Virus record (IMG/VR): IMGVR_UViG_3300025000_000245
Coordinates: 1-37,904 of that record
Strand: one strand, 5' to 3'
Length of the DNA stretch: 37,904 bases
Origin: a virus
In this document: one piece after another, positions 22,956-32,140 of the stretch
How positions within the stretch are numbered: position 1 is the stretch's first letter
Layout of the letters: every line of letters begins with the position of its first letter
Position numbers and translations under genes: made by a program
Notes under the pieces: model-generated
Databases searched by the model: none
What the model saw: only the letters and a program-made list of their open reading frames with translations
Told to the model about the DNA's origin: nothing

Positions 22956-25278
22956 TCTTAAAAATACATTACCAATATCATTTGATTCTTACTTTAATAT
23001 TTTTGCTGATACTATGCAGTTTAATCAGATAATCCCTGATATCTCAATTGAAAATGGTTTAAAGAACATAAAGTTAATAAATTCTATTTACAGTACAGTC
23101 TATAAATCATTATTTGACAGATTTGAATTCAAAAATAAGAAACTAATATATAATAAGAAGCAATTAATATCTTATATGATAATGATGCAAAAAGATAAGA
23201 TTTCATTTCATATAGGGATACCAGAATTAACTAATGAATTCCTTAAGCAAAGATATTTTCAATCATTTCCAAACATAACTATATTACCTTGTTCTGATTG
23301 TTTGAATGCATTAGATTTGAGTAAAACGATGCAATTTAATTTTATGCAGAAGGAAGAAAGTTTTAAATCAATTCAGGCTGACATGAGAAGTGAAAACCCT
23401 ATACCTTCATTATTGTCTATCTCAAAAGATATAAAGGAAAATGATATACTAATATTTGAAATTTTGATCGATTGTATGGATACTTACACAAAAGAATCAT
23501 TAGAAAATTCTAAATTAAAATATTCTAAAAATACTAATAAATTTCAAAATAAAACCATAATAGATAAAATTTTTAATATAATACCTTTTATACTTGATAT
23601 GATTTTTGCTATTTTTGATTGTTTATTTGAAATGAAAACAGATGATATTGATAAGAAAAATAAACCTACATTTTCTAACTACACGAACCAAAAAATTAAC
23701 TATGATCTATTCAATGCAATGATTAAAGTATTTGTTCAATCAGATGATTTAATTAAACGTGAACAAATTGGGAAAAGTATAGAAGTTTGTTTAAGAGATA
23801 TTGCAGGAGATAATGAAATTATTATAGGCAAAAAATTTCAGCCAAAAAATACACTTAGAAAAATGCCTAAATTTACTAAAAATATTTATTCAGCTAAAGA
23901 AATTGCTATATTTATGCAATTGCCTACAAAATATTATCAGAAGGAATATTCTATTATTGAATCTATTGATACTAAGGAAATTAACTTGCCGAAGGAATTG
24001 TTTCAAGATGGTATACCTATAGGGACTGTGAAATTTAAAGGTGTGGAAAAAATTGCAAGTTGGAACGTAAAAGATAAAGATGTTGCTTCACTTCCATTGG
24101 CAATATTTGGGATGCAAGGAGTTGGAAAATCAGAATATTTAATCAATTATATTGTAAATGCTATAAAAAATAATCAATCAGTATTTATTTTGGATGGTAT
24201 TAAAAATTGTGAATTGTCTGATACTGTGCTTAATAGTTTGGATATAAATAAGAATAAAATTGTTATATTAGATTTTTCTGATATGGAATATATTTTTGGA
24301 TTAAATTGGGATGAAATTAAGAATAGTAAAATTGATAATAAGAATAAGATGTACGTGAGTAATCAGATTACCCAACAATTAATATTATTTTTAGATTCTT
24401 TAGTTGATGAAAATTTGCAGAAATTGTCAGTAAAGATGAAAAGATTTCTTACTTCAGCAGGATTATTAGTTTTTAGTTTACCAAACACTACTATATTAGA
24501 TGTATTAAATTGCTTAGTTGATATTGATGTTAGACATAAATTTATTAAACAAAGTAAATTATCTGCTAATAGTAAAATTGTTCAAGATTTATTAATGCTT
24601 GATAAAAAAGGTGAAACAAATATAAGTGATATTAGAGGTATTATTGATCGGATGGATTTATTATTGGGAGATTATTTATTATCTAATTTATTTTCTATAC
24701 AAGCAAATAAAAATATTAATTTTAAAAATTTTGCAGAAAATGGATATATAGTAATATGTAAAATGCCACAAACTAAAATGTCTGATAAAACCATTGATAG
24801 TATTATGACATTTCTAATCTCTAAAATATGGTTATCACATTTGACTAAATTAAATAATGATATTATCAGCAATGTAATAATTGATGAAATACATAGATAC
24901 CCTACTGCCAGAAAATTACTTGACAATATAAGGGAAATGAGGAAATTTGGTTTAAAGTATTTAATTAGTGCTCATAAACCAAGTGACTTCAAGGATTTAT
25001 TAATCACATTAAAGTCTGCTGGAAGTAGCTATATGTTGTTTAACACTTCTAAAGAAAATTTAAAGCATTTTGAAGAAGAATTAAACCCTTTTTCCATTGA
25101 AGAATGTATGAATACTAAAAAATATCATGCTAAAGTTATATGCAATTATGATAAACAATATTGTGTATTTGATGCAAAAATAATACCACCAATATTAAAA
25201 AAAGGAGAAGATAGAAGTTATTTATATAAAGAATGTCAGAAAAAATATGGTATTAAAAATATTAATAACTCTTTTTAG
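22945..25278 (+). CDS. HerA/VirD4-like ATPase (conjugation or DNA-transfer type)
   Basis: 777 residues. A 380-residue N-terminal region with a hydrophobic stretch near 207-230 (IIPFILDMIFAIFDCLFEM) precedes the P-loop domain: Walker A GMQGVGKS (389-396), Walker B NVIIDEIHRYP (Asp647-Glu648) and the sensor-like region REMRKFGLKYLISAHKPSDF. Gly-x-Gln/Thr-Gly-x-GlyLysSer with a late DE box and the MRKFGL...SAH element is typical of VirD4/TraG-VirB4/HerA motors that pump DNA or protein. Four tiny genes, three of them encoding membrane segments, precede it. It is not a terminase or FtsK (no gamma domain). Role in the phage unknown. Confidence 0.75.
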   Translation: MDISLKNTLPISFDSYFNIFADTMQFNQIIPDISIENGLKNIKLINSIYSTVYKSLFDRFEFKNKKLIYNKKQLISYMIMMQKDKISFHIGIPELTNEFLKQRYFQSFPNITILPCSDCLNALDLSKTMQFNFMQKEESFKSIQADMRSENPIPSLLSISKDIKENDILIFEILIDCMDTYTKESLENSKLKYSKNTNKFQNKTIIDKIFNIIPFILDMIFAIFDCLFEMKTDDIDKKNKPTFSNYTNQKINYDLFNAMIKVFVQSDDLIKREQIGKSIEVCLRDIAGDNEIIIGKKFQPKNTLRKMPKFTKNIYSAKEIAIFMQLPTKYYQKEYSIIESIDTKEINLPKELFQDGIPIGTVKFKGVEKIASWNVKDKDVASLPLAIFGMQGVGKSEYLINYIVNAIKNNQSVFILDGIKNCELSDTVLNSLDINKNKIVILDFSDMEYIFGLNWDEIKNSKIDNKNKMYVSNQITQQLILFLDSLVDENLQKLSVKMKRFLTSAGLLVFSLPNTTILDVLNCLVDIDVRHKFIKQSKLSANSKIVQDLLMLDKKGETNISDIRGIIDRMDLLLGDYLLSNLFSIQANKNINFKNFAENGYIVICKMPQTKMSDKTIDSIMTFLISKIWLSHLTKLNNDIISNVIIDEIHRYPTARKLLDNIREMRKFGLKYLISAHKPSDFKDLLITLKSAGSSYMLFNTSKENLKHFEEELNPFSIEECMNTKKYHAKVICNYDKQYCVFDAKIIPPILKKGEDRSYLYKECQKKYGIKNINNSF

Positions 25279-25290
25279 AGTTATTTTTTT
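25264..25290. terminator. Bidirectional terminator between convergent genes
   Basis: AATAACTC/GAGTTATT, 6-base loop, followed on plus by a run of seven T; on minus by ATATTTTT. It separates the ATPase gene from the amidase gene. Confidence 0.8.
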
Positions 25291-25312
25291 GTCTATAACT
25301 TCTATCATTTAA

Positions 25313-25903
25313 TTATTTTCTCTTCAAACCCAATACAACACTAACAGCATAAGCATATTCATTAGCTAATTTATGTATAAAATCTTTATCAATTAATAAA
25401 TTAACTTCATTTTCATTTGATATAAATAAATCCTCAAATAAAATAGCTGGCATATATGTTTCTCTTACCTCTGCAAAATTAGCATATTTTTTACCTCTAT
25501 CAGTTATTCCATATGTTTTTAAAAATCCCATAATATGAGTATGAATTTGATTTCTATAGGAATCGGAAGTTTTACCTTTTGCATTTGGATGTACGAATGA
25601 TTCATAACCATGTGCTTTTTTATCTGTAGCTGAATTTGTGTGAAATGATAAGTATAAATCAATAGGTTTAATTTTGTGAAGTCTATTTGCTATTTGAATT
25701 GTTTGATTTAAGTCCTGTTTAAAATCCACATTAGGGTTAGTCATTGATGGCTGAATATTGATTATTTCACATATGAAATTTTTTTCCATGATACTTTTAA
25801 ATTCCATAGTTAAATCCCAATTTAAATATTTTTCATATATTTTACCATTAATTGCTCCAGTATCTTTTCCACCATGACCTGAAGCAGTAACTATTCTTGC
25901 CAT
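25313..25903 (-). CDS. N-acetylmuramoyl-L-alanine amidase (endolysin)
   Basis: 196 residues, only an Amidase_3 catalytic domain. Zinc ligands and catalytic Glu are visible: His10 (SGHGGKDTG), Glu24, His88 (LSFHTNSA) and Glu157 (ILFEDLF). It cleaves the bond between N-acetylmuramic acid and the peptide stem at lysis. No cell-wall-binding domain is present. It overlaps the preceding holin-like gene by one base, and the AAGGTGA SD lies inside that gene. Confidence 0.9.
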   Translation of the reverse strand: MARIVTASGHGGKDTGAINGKIYEKYLNWDLTMEFKSIMEKNFICEIINIQPSMTNPNVDFKQDLNQTIQIANRLHKIKPIDLYLSFHTNSATDKKAHGYESFVHPNAKGKTSDSYRNQIHTHIMGFLKTYGITDRGKKYANFAEVRETYMPAILFEDLFISNENEVNLLIDKDFIHKLANEYAYAVSVVLGLKRK

Positions 25904-26106
25904 TAATTATTTTCACCTTTTTCTTTTGTTAAATTTGTTAATATTACTGTACCTCCAGTAAGTCCTAGACCTACACCAAAATAAGTTATTAAATCTTTTA
26001 TTTGTTCGATAGGACTACCATTAAAACAACTAGCAATATATGAAATTAAACAAATAAACATACAACTAGCTAAAAAATAGTCCATTTTAGTGAATTCTTT
26101 TTTCAT
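25903..26106 (-). CDS. Holin-like small membrane protein
   Basis: 67 residues with two hydrophobic helices (YFLASCMFICLISYIASCF at 10-28 and LITYFGVGLGLTGGTVIL at 38-55) and a charged C terminus. It lies directly upstream of the endolysin with one-base overlap, the usual holin position. AGGAGGATT SD. Confidence 0.7.
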   Translation of the reverse strand: MKKEFTKMDYFLASCMFICLISYIASCFNGSPIEQIKDLITYFGVGLGLTGGTVILTNLTKEKGENN

Positions 26107-26117
26107 ATATAATCCTC

Positions 26118-26390
26118 CTAATGATTTCTATCTTTAAGAATTTCAATATCTTTCTGCATAAGTGTCATACTTGTACTAATTTCTTTAATACTACCAGATA
26201 TTTCCCTATGAGTTTTGTCAGATTTTTCTATATGTTCTAATAATTTTTGTTCTCTTTGTTCTGATTTTAATTTGTCTGATTGATGTTGTTTAAAAGTATA
26301 AATTAATATACCAATAAAAAGTGTTGGCATAATTCCCATACTCATAACTAATTGACTAAAAACTTGTGGCGAAAATCCTAATATTTCCAT
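26118..26390 (-). CDS. BhlA/UviB-like holin-associated protein
   Basis: 90 residues: an N-terminal membrane helix (VMSMGIMPTLFIGILIYTF) followed by a charged coiled coil (KSEQREQKLLEHIEKSDKTH). This one-helix-plus-coil plan is that of BhlA/UviB bacteriocin-holin-like proteins. The ATG overlaps the stop region of the ComEA-like gene. It is probably part of the lysis cassette or a holin regulator. Confidence 0.7.
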   Translation of the reverse strand: MEILGFSPQVFSQLVMSMGIMPTLFIGILIYTFKQHQSDKLKSEQREQKLLEHIEKSDKTHREISGSIKEISTSMTLMQKDIEILKDRNH

Positions 26391-26391
26391 A

Positions 26392-26745
26392 CTACTGTAT
26401 CACCACCCAACTTTTTATAGAATCAAATCTTTTTTCTCCAATACCAGGAATAGTTTTTAATTCATCTATAGAATTTATTTTTCCATTCTTTTCTCTATAA
26501 ACTACAATAGCATTTGAAATAATGGAACCAACACCTGGGATACTATCTAATTCATCTACTGTAGCATTATTTATATTAATTATTTTATTTTTTGGTATAT
26601 TATCATCTATTTTTACTGAAGTATTATTAGAATTACTTATATTATGAGAATTAATTGTTATATTTAAATTGTGTAATGTAAGAAATAATGTAAATATAAA
26701 TATAATAATTAATAATACAATTAAAATATTTTTTTTATTTATCAA
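26392..26745 (-). CDS. ComEA-like helix-hairpin-helix DNA-binding protein
   Basis: 117 residues from TTG 26745 (GGGAGGTGG SD; the upstream start at 26775 lacks one). An N-terminal membrane anchor (ILIVLLIIIFIFTLFLTLH) and an Asn/Ser-rich linker precede a helix-hairpin-helix pair: NNATVDELDSIPGVGSIISN and IDELKTIPGIGEKRFDSI, the ComEA signature. In competent bacteria ComEA binds incoming DNA at the outer membrane face. In a phage lysis/tail cassette this is unusual and might affect DNA entry or superinfection; this is inference. Confidence 0.8.
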   Translation of the reverse strand: MINKKNILIVLLIIIFIFTLFLTLHNLNITINSHNISNSNNTSVKIDDNIPKNKIININNATVDELDSIPGVGSIISNAIVVYREKNGKINSIDELKTIPGIGEKRFDSIKSWVVIQ

Positions 26746-26814
26746 TCCCACCTCCCTGTGAAGGTTTAATATCATTAATTTGACATTCTATTTAATTAAT
26801 GATATTGTTAGTAC

Positions 26815-26872
26815 ATATGTGGACAAGGTGTTACAAGCACCCGTTATTCCTGTGAATAACACGTCCACATAT
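26815..26872. other. Near-perfect three-way-junction element
   Basis: Outer stem ATATGTGGAC (26815-26824) with GTCCACATAT (26863-26872), enclosing two hairpins: GGTG/CACC (26827-26830 with 26838-26841) and GTTATTC/GAATAAC (26843-26849 with 26854-26860, loop CTGT). Only five junction bases are unpaired. No T run follows on either strand. It lies between the GLUG tail gene and the ComEA-like gene. Confidence 0.7.
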
Positions 26873-26879
26873 AAATTAA

Positions 26880-29800
26880 TTAAGAAATTATTTTAGAAGT
26901 TATTGTCCCTGAATTAATTTGCTTCAGATAATCAGATAGTAAAGGTTTATTGATTTTTCCACCACTATCCACGGTAAACTGAGTATAAATTCCATTTTCA
27001 CCGAATTCATGTATGACAGTAGTAATAATCCCAAGTAAATTCGGCCCATCTTCATCAATTATTTGTGCAAAATCTCCTGGTAATAAATGAGGTCTTATCG
27101 CCCCAACAAATTCTTCTACTTCTCCTGAATTACTTAATCTATCAGCAATTTCTGTAGCCAATAATGCGGCAGATATTGAAGTTGTTCCATTTGGAACTTG
27201 TTGGTAAAATGTTTTCTGTGCAGGAGGAAGCCAGCCAAGATTTGAAGATACTGATCTATATACTTTTATCGAAAAATCAGATGTATGAACACATACCCTT
27301 CCATACGTATCATTATCATCTTTTGTAATTTTTCGTGAAAATACATCTCTATTTCTGTAAAAAGTGTAAGTCCCAGGTTGTGTAAATGCTAAGTCAGTAT
27401 TTTCAGCTATAACTACTTTTCCGTCTGGTTCCTCTCGTATCTGCCAATTTTGAATAGTATTCAAAATATCATTTATGCCACTTAAAATATCTTTATTTGG
27501 TGGGAATTCCATGCCTAATAAATTTGTTTCAGTGCCTACGAAATAATTAGTTATACCTGCATTAATAATGATTTGCATAAGCATTTCTTGTTTAGACATT
27601 GTATTATAAATATTTCGTTCATCAAATGATTGATTTTTTAAAAATTTACCTACAGAATTTCTAGCTGTAACAGATGTTGTTTTATTTCCAACACCAAAAT
27701 TAGTTCTATCGACATAATAGATACCCATTGGGTATGGATCACTATCACCTGATTTAAAGTTTAATTGTAGTTTAGAGGATGGTGGATAATTTGGGATATA
27801 TTCATCGTTGCCCATTTGCCATATTAAGGCTGGGTAGCCATCTGTGATACTAGATAGTTTCCATGTAATATTAAAATCCCAGTCTGAGAAAGTTGATTGT
27901 AATTTCATTTCTGCTGTGGTTTTTGGGGTGCCTCCGTGAGTATCGGATTGACCGGAAGTTTCTGAATCGTAATAACATAAAGTTACTGTCCCATCTCCTC
28001 CCCCAGAATCGGTAAATAAATGCCACCCAACAAATCCACCTGTATCTTCATCTTGCCTAATACTAGTGACTTTTCCTATAGAATAGCAATTTTCAACCGT
28101 ATAACCACCCATTCCAACAAAACCACCTACACCTATGTTAGACCCATCATCGATACTGCCTAAAACATCACCTAATGCAAAGCAATTAGATATCTTTTCA
28201 CCCAAGGAATCCCAGCATAGGCCAACAAATCCCCCTATACTACCTTGACCAGACACATTTCCAATAGCATAACATTGGTCTATATTCACACCACTTATAA
28301 ATCCTGCAAAACCTCCAGTATCATTTATGCCCCCCGTAATATTCCCAGTAGCGTAACATTTGCTAACAGGTGCAAATATAGACCCAGCAAATCCCCCAAC
28401 TTCACTCGCCCCATATAATTCCCCTTCTGCCGTAACATTCCCGGCAGCATAACAATTATCAGCACCAGCACCAGCCAATTGACCAATTAATCCCCCAACG
28501 ATGGCTCCCGTAACATTCCCAGTAGCGTAACAATTAGTTATAATATTATCACTGTAGGATTGCCCGCATAATCCACCAGCATGGCCAGCCGCACGCACTA
28601 CGCATGTAGTATAACAATCGTGTAATTTTCCGCTATAATTACCAGCTAATAAACCACCAGCAATTGGTTCTTCCGCATCTAAATTTGCTGTAGTAATCAC
28701 TGAACCATGTACAATACAATTAAATATTCCAGGTGCATCGTCGTCAGCATAATTACCCTCTGCTATACCAGAAGCACTATAAATACCAGTTATGTTCGTA
28801 TTCACCGTACAATTGCTAATTTCTCCGGTCGAATAATTGCCAATTGCTATACCGCTGCAATTTTGCCCTGAAATATTACCACTGACATAACAATTTTGTA
28901 TTTTACCTGAGTGATATTGATTTACAATGACGGAAACATCGTCATTGGGCTTATTAATATTAACGTCAATAAATCGTATATTTTTTATTATTCCAGTTGG
29001 ATGAGTGCCTGTGAAAAGACCAACCCCTGCAAACCCTGTCATTTTGTATCCGTTTCCGTCAAATACCCCTTCAAATAAACCATTCGGAGGGCCATTCAAT
29101 GGTGTCCATTCACCGAAGTTAGTTAAATTAATATCAGCCATCTGAATATAATTTCCAGCCATATTTTCTGTCATTGTAAGTAAATTCTCAACAGTATATA
29201 TTCCTATGTACCCTTCTGGTATTTCTGTGAGTGATATAACTTCCTGATACCCAATATCACTCGGTATCTCTGGTGTAGTTTCTTCTGTCGTTATATCAAA
29301 ACTATTCACTTCCAGCGAAACCGACACTACTGGCGTATCCTGTCGGATCGTAATACTACCACTGGCAAGTTTTATAGTCTCTTCTACTTGAAATGTTTGA
29401 TTCTGTGCAAATATTCTATGCTGTCCACGCGAACGCCAAGCAAACCAAATTTTTTCGTCAAAATATTTGGCTTTAAGTCTGGAAATATAACTGTCAGAGG
29501 ACATATTTTCTACACTATTAAATGCTAATATATTCCAAAAACCTAAAAACATTATTTCGCTTTTTGATAATGACTGTACTGTATTTATATAATATAACTT
29601 AAGGTCATCATTATTTTCTTGAATAAGATTTCCACATGTACCAGCGGGAAGATCTCTAGTGTATTGAATTGTCATATTGTCCTGCTCTGTCAATGCCCAA
29701 GACATGGCACCATCAACGTCGGCAATGAATCCTAGTCTACCATCGTTAGTTTTGAACGTATTTAGCGTATCTGCCCCGACAGGCAATTCAGGTACTATTA

Positions 29801-31259
29801 CCGCTGTTGCCCATGTGCTACCGTCAAATTTTCTGTAGTATGTCGCGCCATCGAGAGTATAGGCACAAACTAAACCTTGTGCTGTAGTTCCTTTTATAGC
29901 CGAAATAACAATACCTAATGGATCATAGAAATCTTTCAATATTGGGTAAGGATTTTCGTCTTGGTCAATAACCCAATTTACACTAAAAGACAACCAATCC
30001 TCATCATATGTTTCCTCAATACCAAGTTCGTTTGTGGTTTTCCCTTCGCCCCCCAGAGATTTTAACCCTGTATTGATATCAGAATTATAATATGGAGGAC
30101 TTTCAAAAATAATCTCGCCAATAGGATCATCTTCAAAATATGGCGCACCTCTGCGTCCAATAACCACACCACCATAAGCACTAGCAGTTACAGAACCAGT
30201 ACAATATACATTTCGTATACTTAGTCTACTAGGAAATGTATAACCAATTATACCACCAGCTTCTCTTGTAGCACTAACATTCCCTTGAGCGAAAGAATTT
30301 CCTATGCTGGGTGAACTATTGCCACCTGTACCAGCACCGATAAGACCACCTACACGATATTTACCCGTCACGTTACCTTTAGCATAACATCTTTCAATTA
30401 AGTCGAAAGCTATGAAACCAACAAGCCCTCCTACACCAATTATTCCAGTATAAGACACATCAGGCTGTTCTATTTCCTCAATTCCGGTTACATCACCTTC
30501 AGCATAAGATTTTCGTATAATTGGTCTACTAGATGCCTGACCAATTAAACCTCCAGCACATTTATTACCAGTAACATTTCCAGTGGCATAAGTGAATTCA
30601 CAAGAACATGTACCAAAATAACCGATAAGACCACCTACTCTATCTCCACCCGTAACGATCCCAGTAGCATGAGATCTATATGAATGCAAGTATTTCATAT
30701 ATCCAACTAAACCACCAATATATTCACCTGTTCCACTGACAGTTGCTAGTGAGTATGACTCGGATATTCTACCAACTCGATCATAGTAATCATTGCGGTA
30801 TTCTATACCTTCCTCTATGCCCTCAGCGTAACCAACTAGACCTCCTATATTATTCCTGCCGGTTATTGCTCCAGTAGAAGAGCAGTTTTCTATGAGATTG
30901 AAAGCACCTTCAACATAATCGTTGGTAATTACTTTTCCTGCAAGTGCTCCGACATTATCCTGACCGACTACATCAGCATTGACGATATTTACATTTTTTA
31001 GATGTGGAGCATTTGCCAAAACATTAAACTGACACACCCCAAACAGGCCCACATTGTCGGTAGTTGACATGTCAATGGTCAAGTTTGATATTGTATATAT
31101 AGACCCGTCTAATTTCCCGACAAATGGTGCTTCGGTAGTTCCTATTGGTTCCCAATTTGTATATCCTGATAAATCAATACTAGCACCCAAGATGTAACTT
31201 CCTGACAAATAATTTCTAATATCATTAAATTCAGAAGCAGTTAATATTGTTATAGCTAT
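26880..31259 (-). CDS. Large tail protein with GLUG repeats, apparent AUA start
   Basis: 1459 residues. Two long GLUG-repeat arrays (about residues 10-430 and 700-1145; units like GGLVGYAEG, AGGLIGQASS, VGGFVGLCW) surround a middle region (about 450-690). The last 300 residues look like a tail-tip domain (NSVGKFLKNQSFDERNIYNT, GAIRPHLLPGDFAQIIDED). GLUG repeats occur in bacterial adhesins, so the protein is probably the tip or receptor-binding protein. GTG 31268 lies inside the SD GAGGTGA; ATA 31259 is five bases beyond it. The gene is visibly richer in G+C than its neighbours, suggesting a foreign origin. Downstream lies the three-way-junction element. Confidence 0.82.
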   Translation of the reverse strand: MAITILTASEFNDIRNYLSGSYILGASIDLSGYTNWEPIGTTEAPFVGKLDGSIYTISNLTIDMSTTDNVGLFGVCQFNVLANAPHLKNVNIVNADVVGQDNVGALAGKVITNDYVEGAFNLIENCSSTGAITGRNNIGGLVGYAEGIEEGIEYRNDYYDRVGRISESYSLATVSGTGEYIGGLVGYMKYLHSYRSHATGIVTGGDRVGGLIGYFGTCSCEFTYATGNVTGNKCAGGLIGQASSRPIIRKSYAEGDVTGIEEIEQPDVSYTGIIGVGGLVGFIAFDLIERCYAKGNVTGKYRVGGLIGAGTGGNSSPSIGNSFAQGNVSATREAGGIIGYTFPSRLSIRNVYCTGSVTASAYGGVVIGRRGAPYFEDDPIGEIIFESPPYYNSDINTGLKSLGGEGKTTNELGIEETYDEDWLSFSVNWVIDQDENPYPILKDFYDPLGIVISAIKGTTAQGLVCAYTLDGATYYRKFDGSTWATAVIVPELPVGADTLNTFKTNDGRLGFIADVDGAMSWALTEQDNMTIQYTRDLPAGTCGNLIQENNDDLKLYYINTVQSLSKSEIMFLGFWNILAFNSVENMSSDSYISRLKAKYFDEKIWFAWRSRGQHRIFAQNQTFQVEETIKLASGSITIRQDTPVVSVSLEVNSFDITTEETTPEIPSDIGYQEVISLTEIPEGYIGIYTVENLLTMTENMAGNYIQMADINLTNFGEWTPLNGPPNGLFEGVFDGNGYKMTGFAGVGLFTGTHPTGIIKNIRFIDVNINKPNDDVSVIVNQYHSGKIQNCYVSGNISGQNCSGIAIGNYSTGEISNCTVNTNITGIYSASGIAEGNYADDDAPGIFNCIVHGSVITTANLDAEEPIAGGLLAGNYSGKLHDCYTTCVVRAAGHAGGLCGQSYSDNIITNCYATGNVTGAIVGGLIGQLAGAGADNCYAAGNVTAEGELYGASEVGGFAGSIFAPVSKCYATGNITGGINDTGGFAGFISGVNIDQCYAIGNVSGQGSIGGFVGLCWDSLGEKISNCFALGDVLGSIDDGSNIGVGGFVGMGGYTVENCYSIGKVTSIRQDEDTGGFVGWHLFTDSGGGDGTVTLCYYDSETSGQSDTHGGTPKTTAEMKLQSTFSDWDFNITWKLSSITDGYPALIWQMGNDEYIPNYPPSSKLQLNFKSGDSDPYPMGIYYVDRTNFGVGNKTTSVTARNSVGKFLKNQSFDERNIYNTMSKQEMLMQIIINAGITNYFVGTETNLLGMEFPPNKDILSGINDILNTIQNWQIREEPDGKVVIAENTDLAFTQPGTYTFYRNRDVFSRKITKDDNDTYGRVCVHTSDFSIKVYRSVSSNLGWLPPAQKTFYQQVPNGTTSISAALLATEIADRLSNSGEVEEFVGAIRPHLLPGDFAQIIDEDGPNLLGIITTVIHEFGENGIYTQFTVDSGGKINKPLLSDYLKQINSGTITSKIIS

Positions 31260-31285
31260 ATTATTCACCTCATTTCAGACAAAAT

Positions 31286-31312
31286 AAATAAACACCTTTG
31301 GGGTGTTTATTT
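31286..31312 (-). terminator. Stem-loop upstream of the GLUG tail gene
   Basis: AAATAAACACC/GGTGTTTATTT (11 bp, 5-base loop), followed on minus by ATTTTG. It may attenuate transcription into the tail-tip gene. Confidence 0.6.
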
Positions 31313-31323
31313 TTAATAAATAT

Positions 31324-31788
31324 TTATCTCACTACTGATTTTAATTCTGTACCTGCTGGTTGTATTCCAATACCATCCCACTGTAAAACCCAAATTTTAT
31401 CATAACTTATACCTCGCTCTACCCAAAACAACCAAGGATTTGCACCGTCAAATGTTATACTTACATCTCTGACTTTTGCATCTACTTCTTCAGTTATAAG
31501 TGAAAATGTTCTATCAGGTACAGAAAAATCAATACTATTCACATAATTATAAATATTTACTTTTGCTTGACTATTTACAACTGAAATAATCCATATCTCA
31601 GTTACAATATTATCTATAATTTTTGGTGCTAAATCTATACTTCCTATAACTCCTGATTGTATTGTTTGTATATTTAAAACTCTATTAGCTTTTATTATGG
31701 ATGCTTCCATTTTTGGATCGGCGTTGTTGTAAATTGTTTGTTGTACTAAATTAATTTTCTCTTGTATATCCGAAGGTAAACTTCTCAT
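31324..31788 (-). CDS. Tail-associated protein, unknown
   Basis: 154 residues. It has beta-rich segments (SVVNSQAKVNIYNYVNSIDF, RDVSITFDGANPWLFWVERG) similar in style to the middle of the GLUG protein. The SD AAGAAGGTG lies in the previous gene's last codons. It sits between tape-measure-side genes and the tail tip, so a distal tail role is likely. Confidence 0.6.
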   Translation of the reverse strand: MRSLPSDIQEKINLVQQTIYNNADPKMEASIIKANRVLNIQTIQSGVIGSIDLAPKIIDNIVTEIWIISVVNSQAKVNIYNYVNSIDFSVPDRTFSLITEEVDAKVRDVSITFDGANPWLFWVERGISYDKIWVLQWDGIGIQPAGTELKSVVR

Positions 31789-31789
31789 A

Positions 31790-32140
31790 TTACACTACAC
31801 CTTCTTCAGAAACAACTAATACAATAGATATTTGGTATATTCCAGATTTTACCCTTGTCCATGTTGGATTGCCACGGATAATACCAATGTAATATTCATC
31901 ATCAATAACTACTTTTAATGGAATTTTAGTAGATTTACAAGTATCAATTATTTTTTTATTTACTGTATTAACACTAATAGTATTAACATTTACAATTCTT
32001 GCTGGTTGTCCAATAGTTTGAATATGAAAAGAGCCATCAAGTAAACGATTTTCTACTTCTATAGTTTCATAATCTGGAATGACAGAAGCAATAGTATTAG
32101 AAATAAGTGTATCATCAATCTTGTATAATGCACTACTCAT
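31790..32140 (-). CDS. Distal-tail-like protein
   Basis: 116 residues. IDDTLISNTIASVIPDYETI, then DGSFHIQTIGQPARIVNVN, reads as a small beta-rich virion protein. It overlaps the tape measure stop (TAATG arrangement) and is followed two bases later by the next tail gene. The position after the tape measure suggests distal tail or baseplate. The family is not firmly recognised. Confidence 0.6.
   Translation of the reverse strand: MSSALYKIDDTLISNTIASVIPDYETIEVENRLLDGSFHIQTIGQPARIVNVNTISVNTVNKKIIDTCKSTKIPLKVVIDDEYYIGIIRGNPTWTRVKSGIYQISIVLVVSEEGVV

Noticed and set aside
31259-31268. GTG 31268 as start of the GLUG gene
   Set aside because: The GTG is part of the SD core (GAGGTGA), so it cannot be at a working distance from that SD; the downstream ATA is in the standard register.
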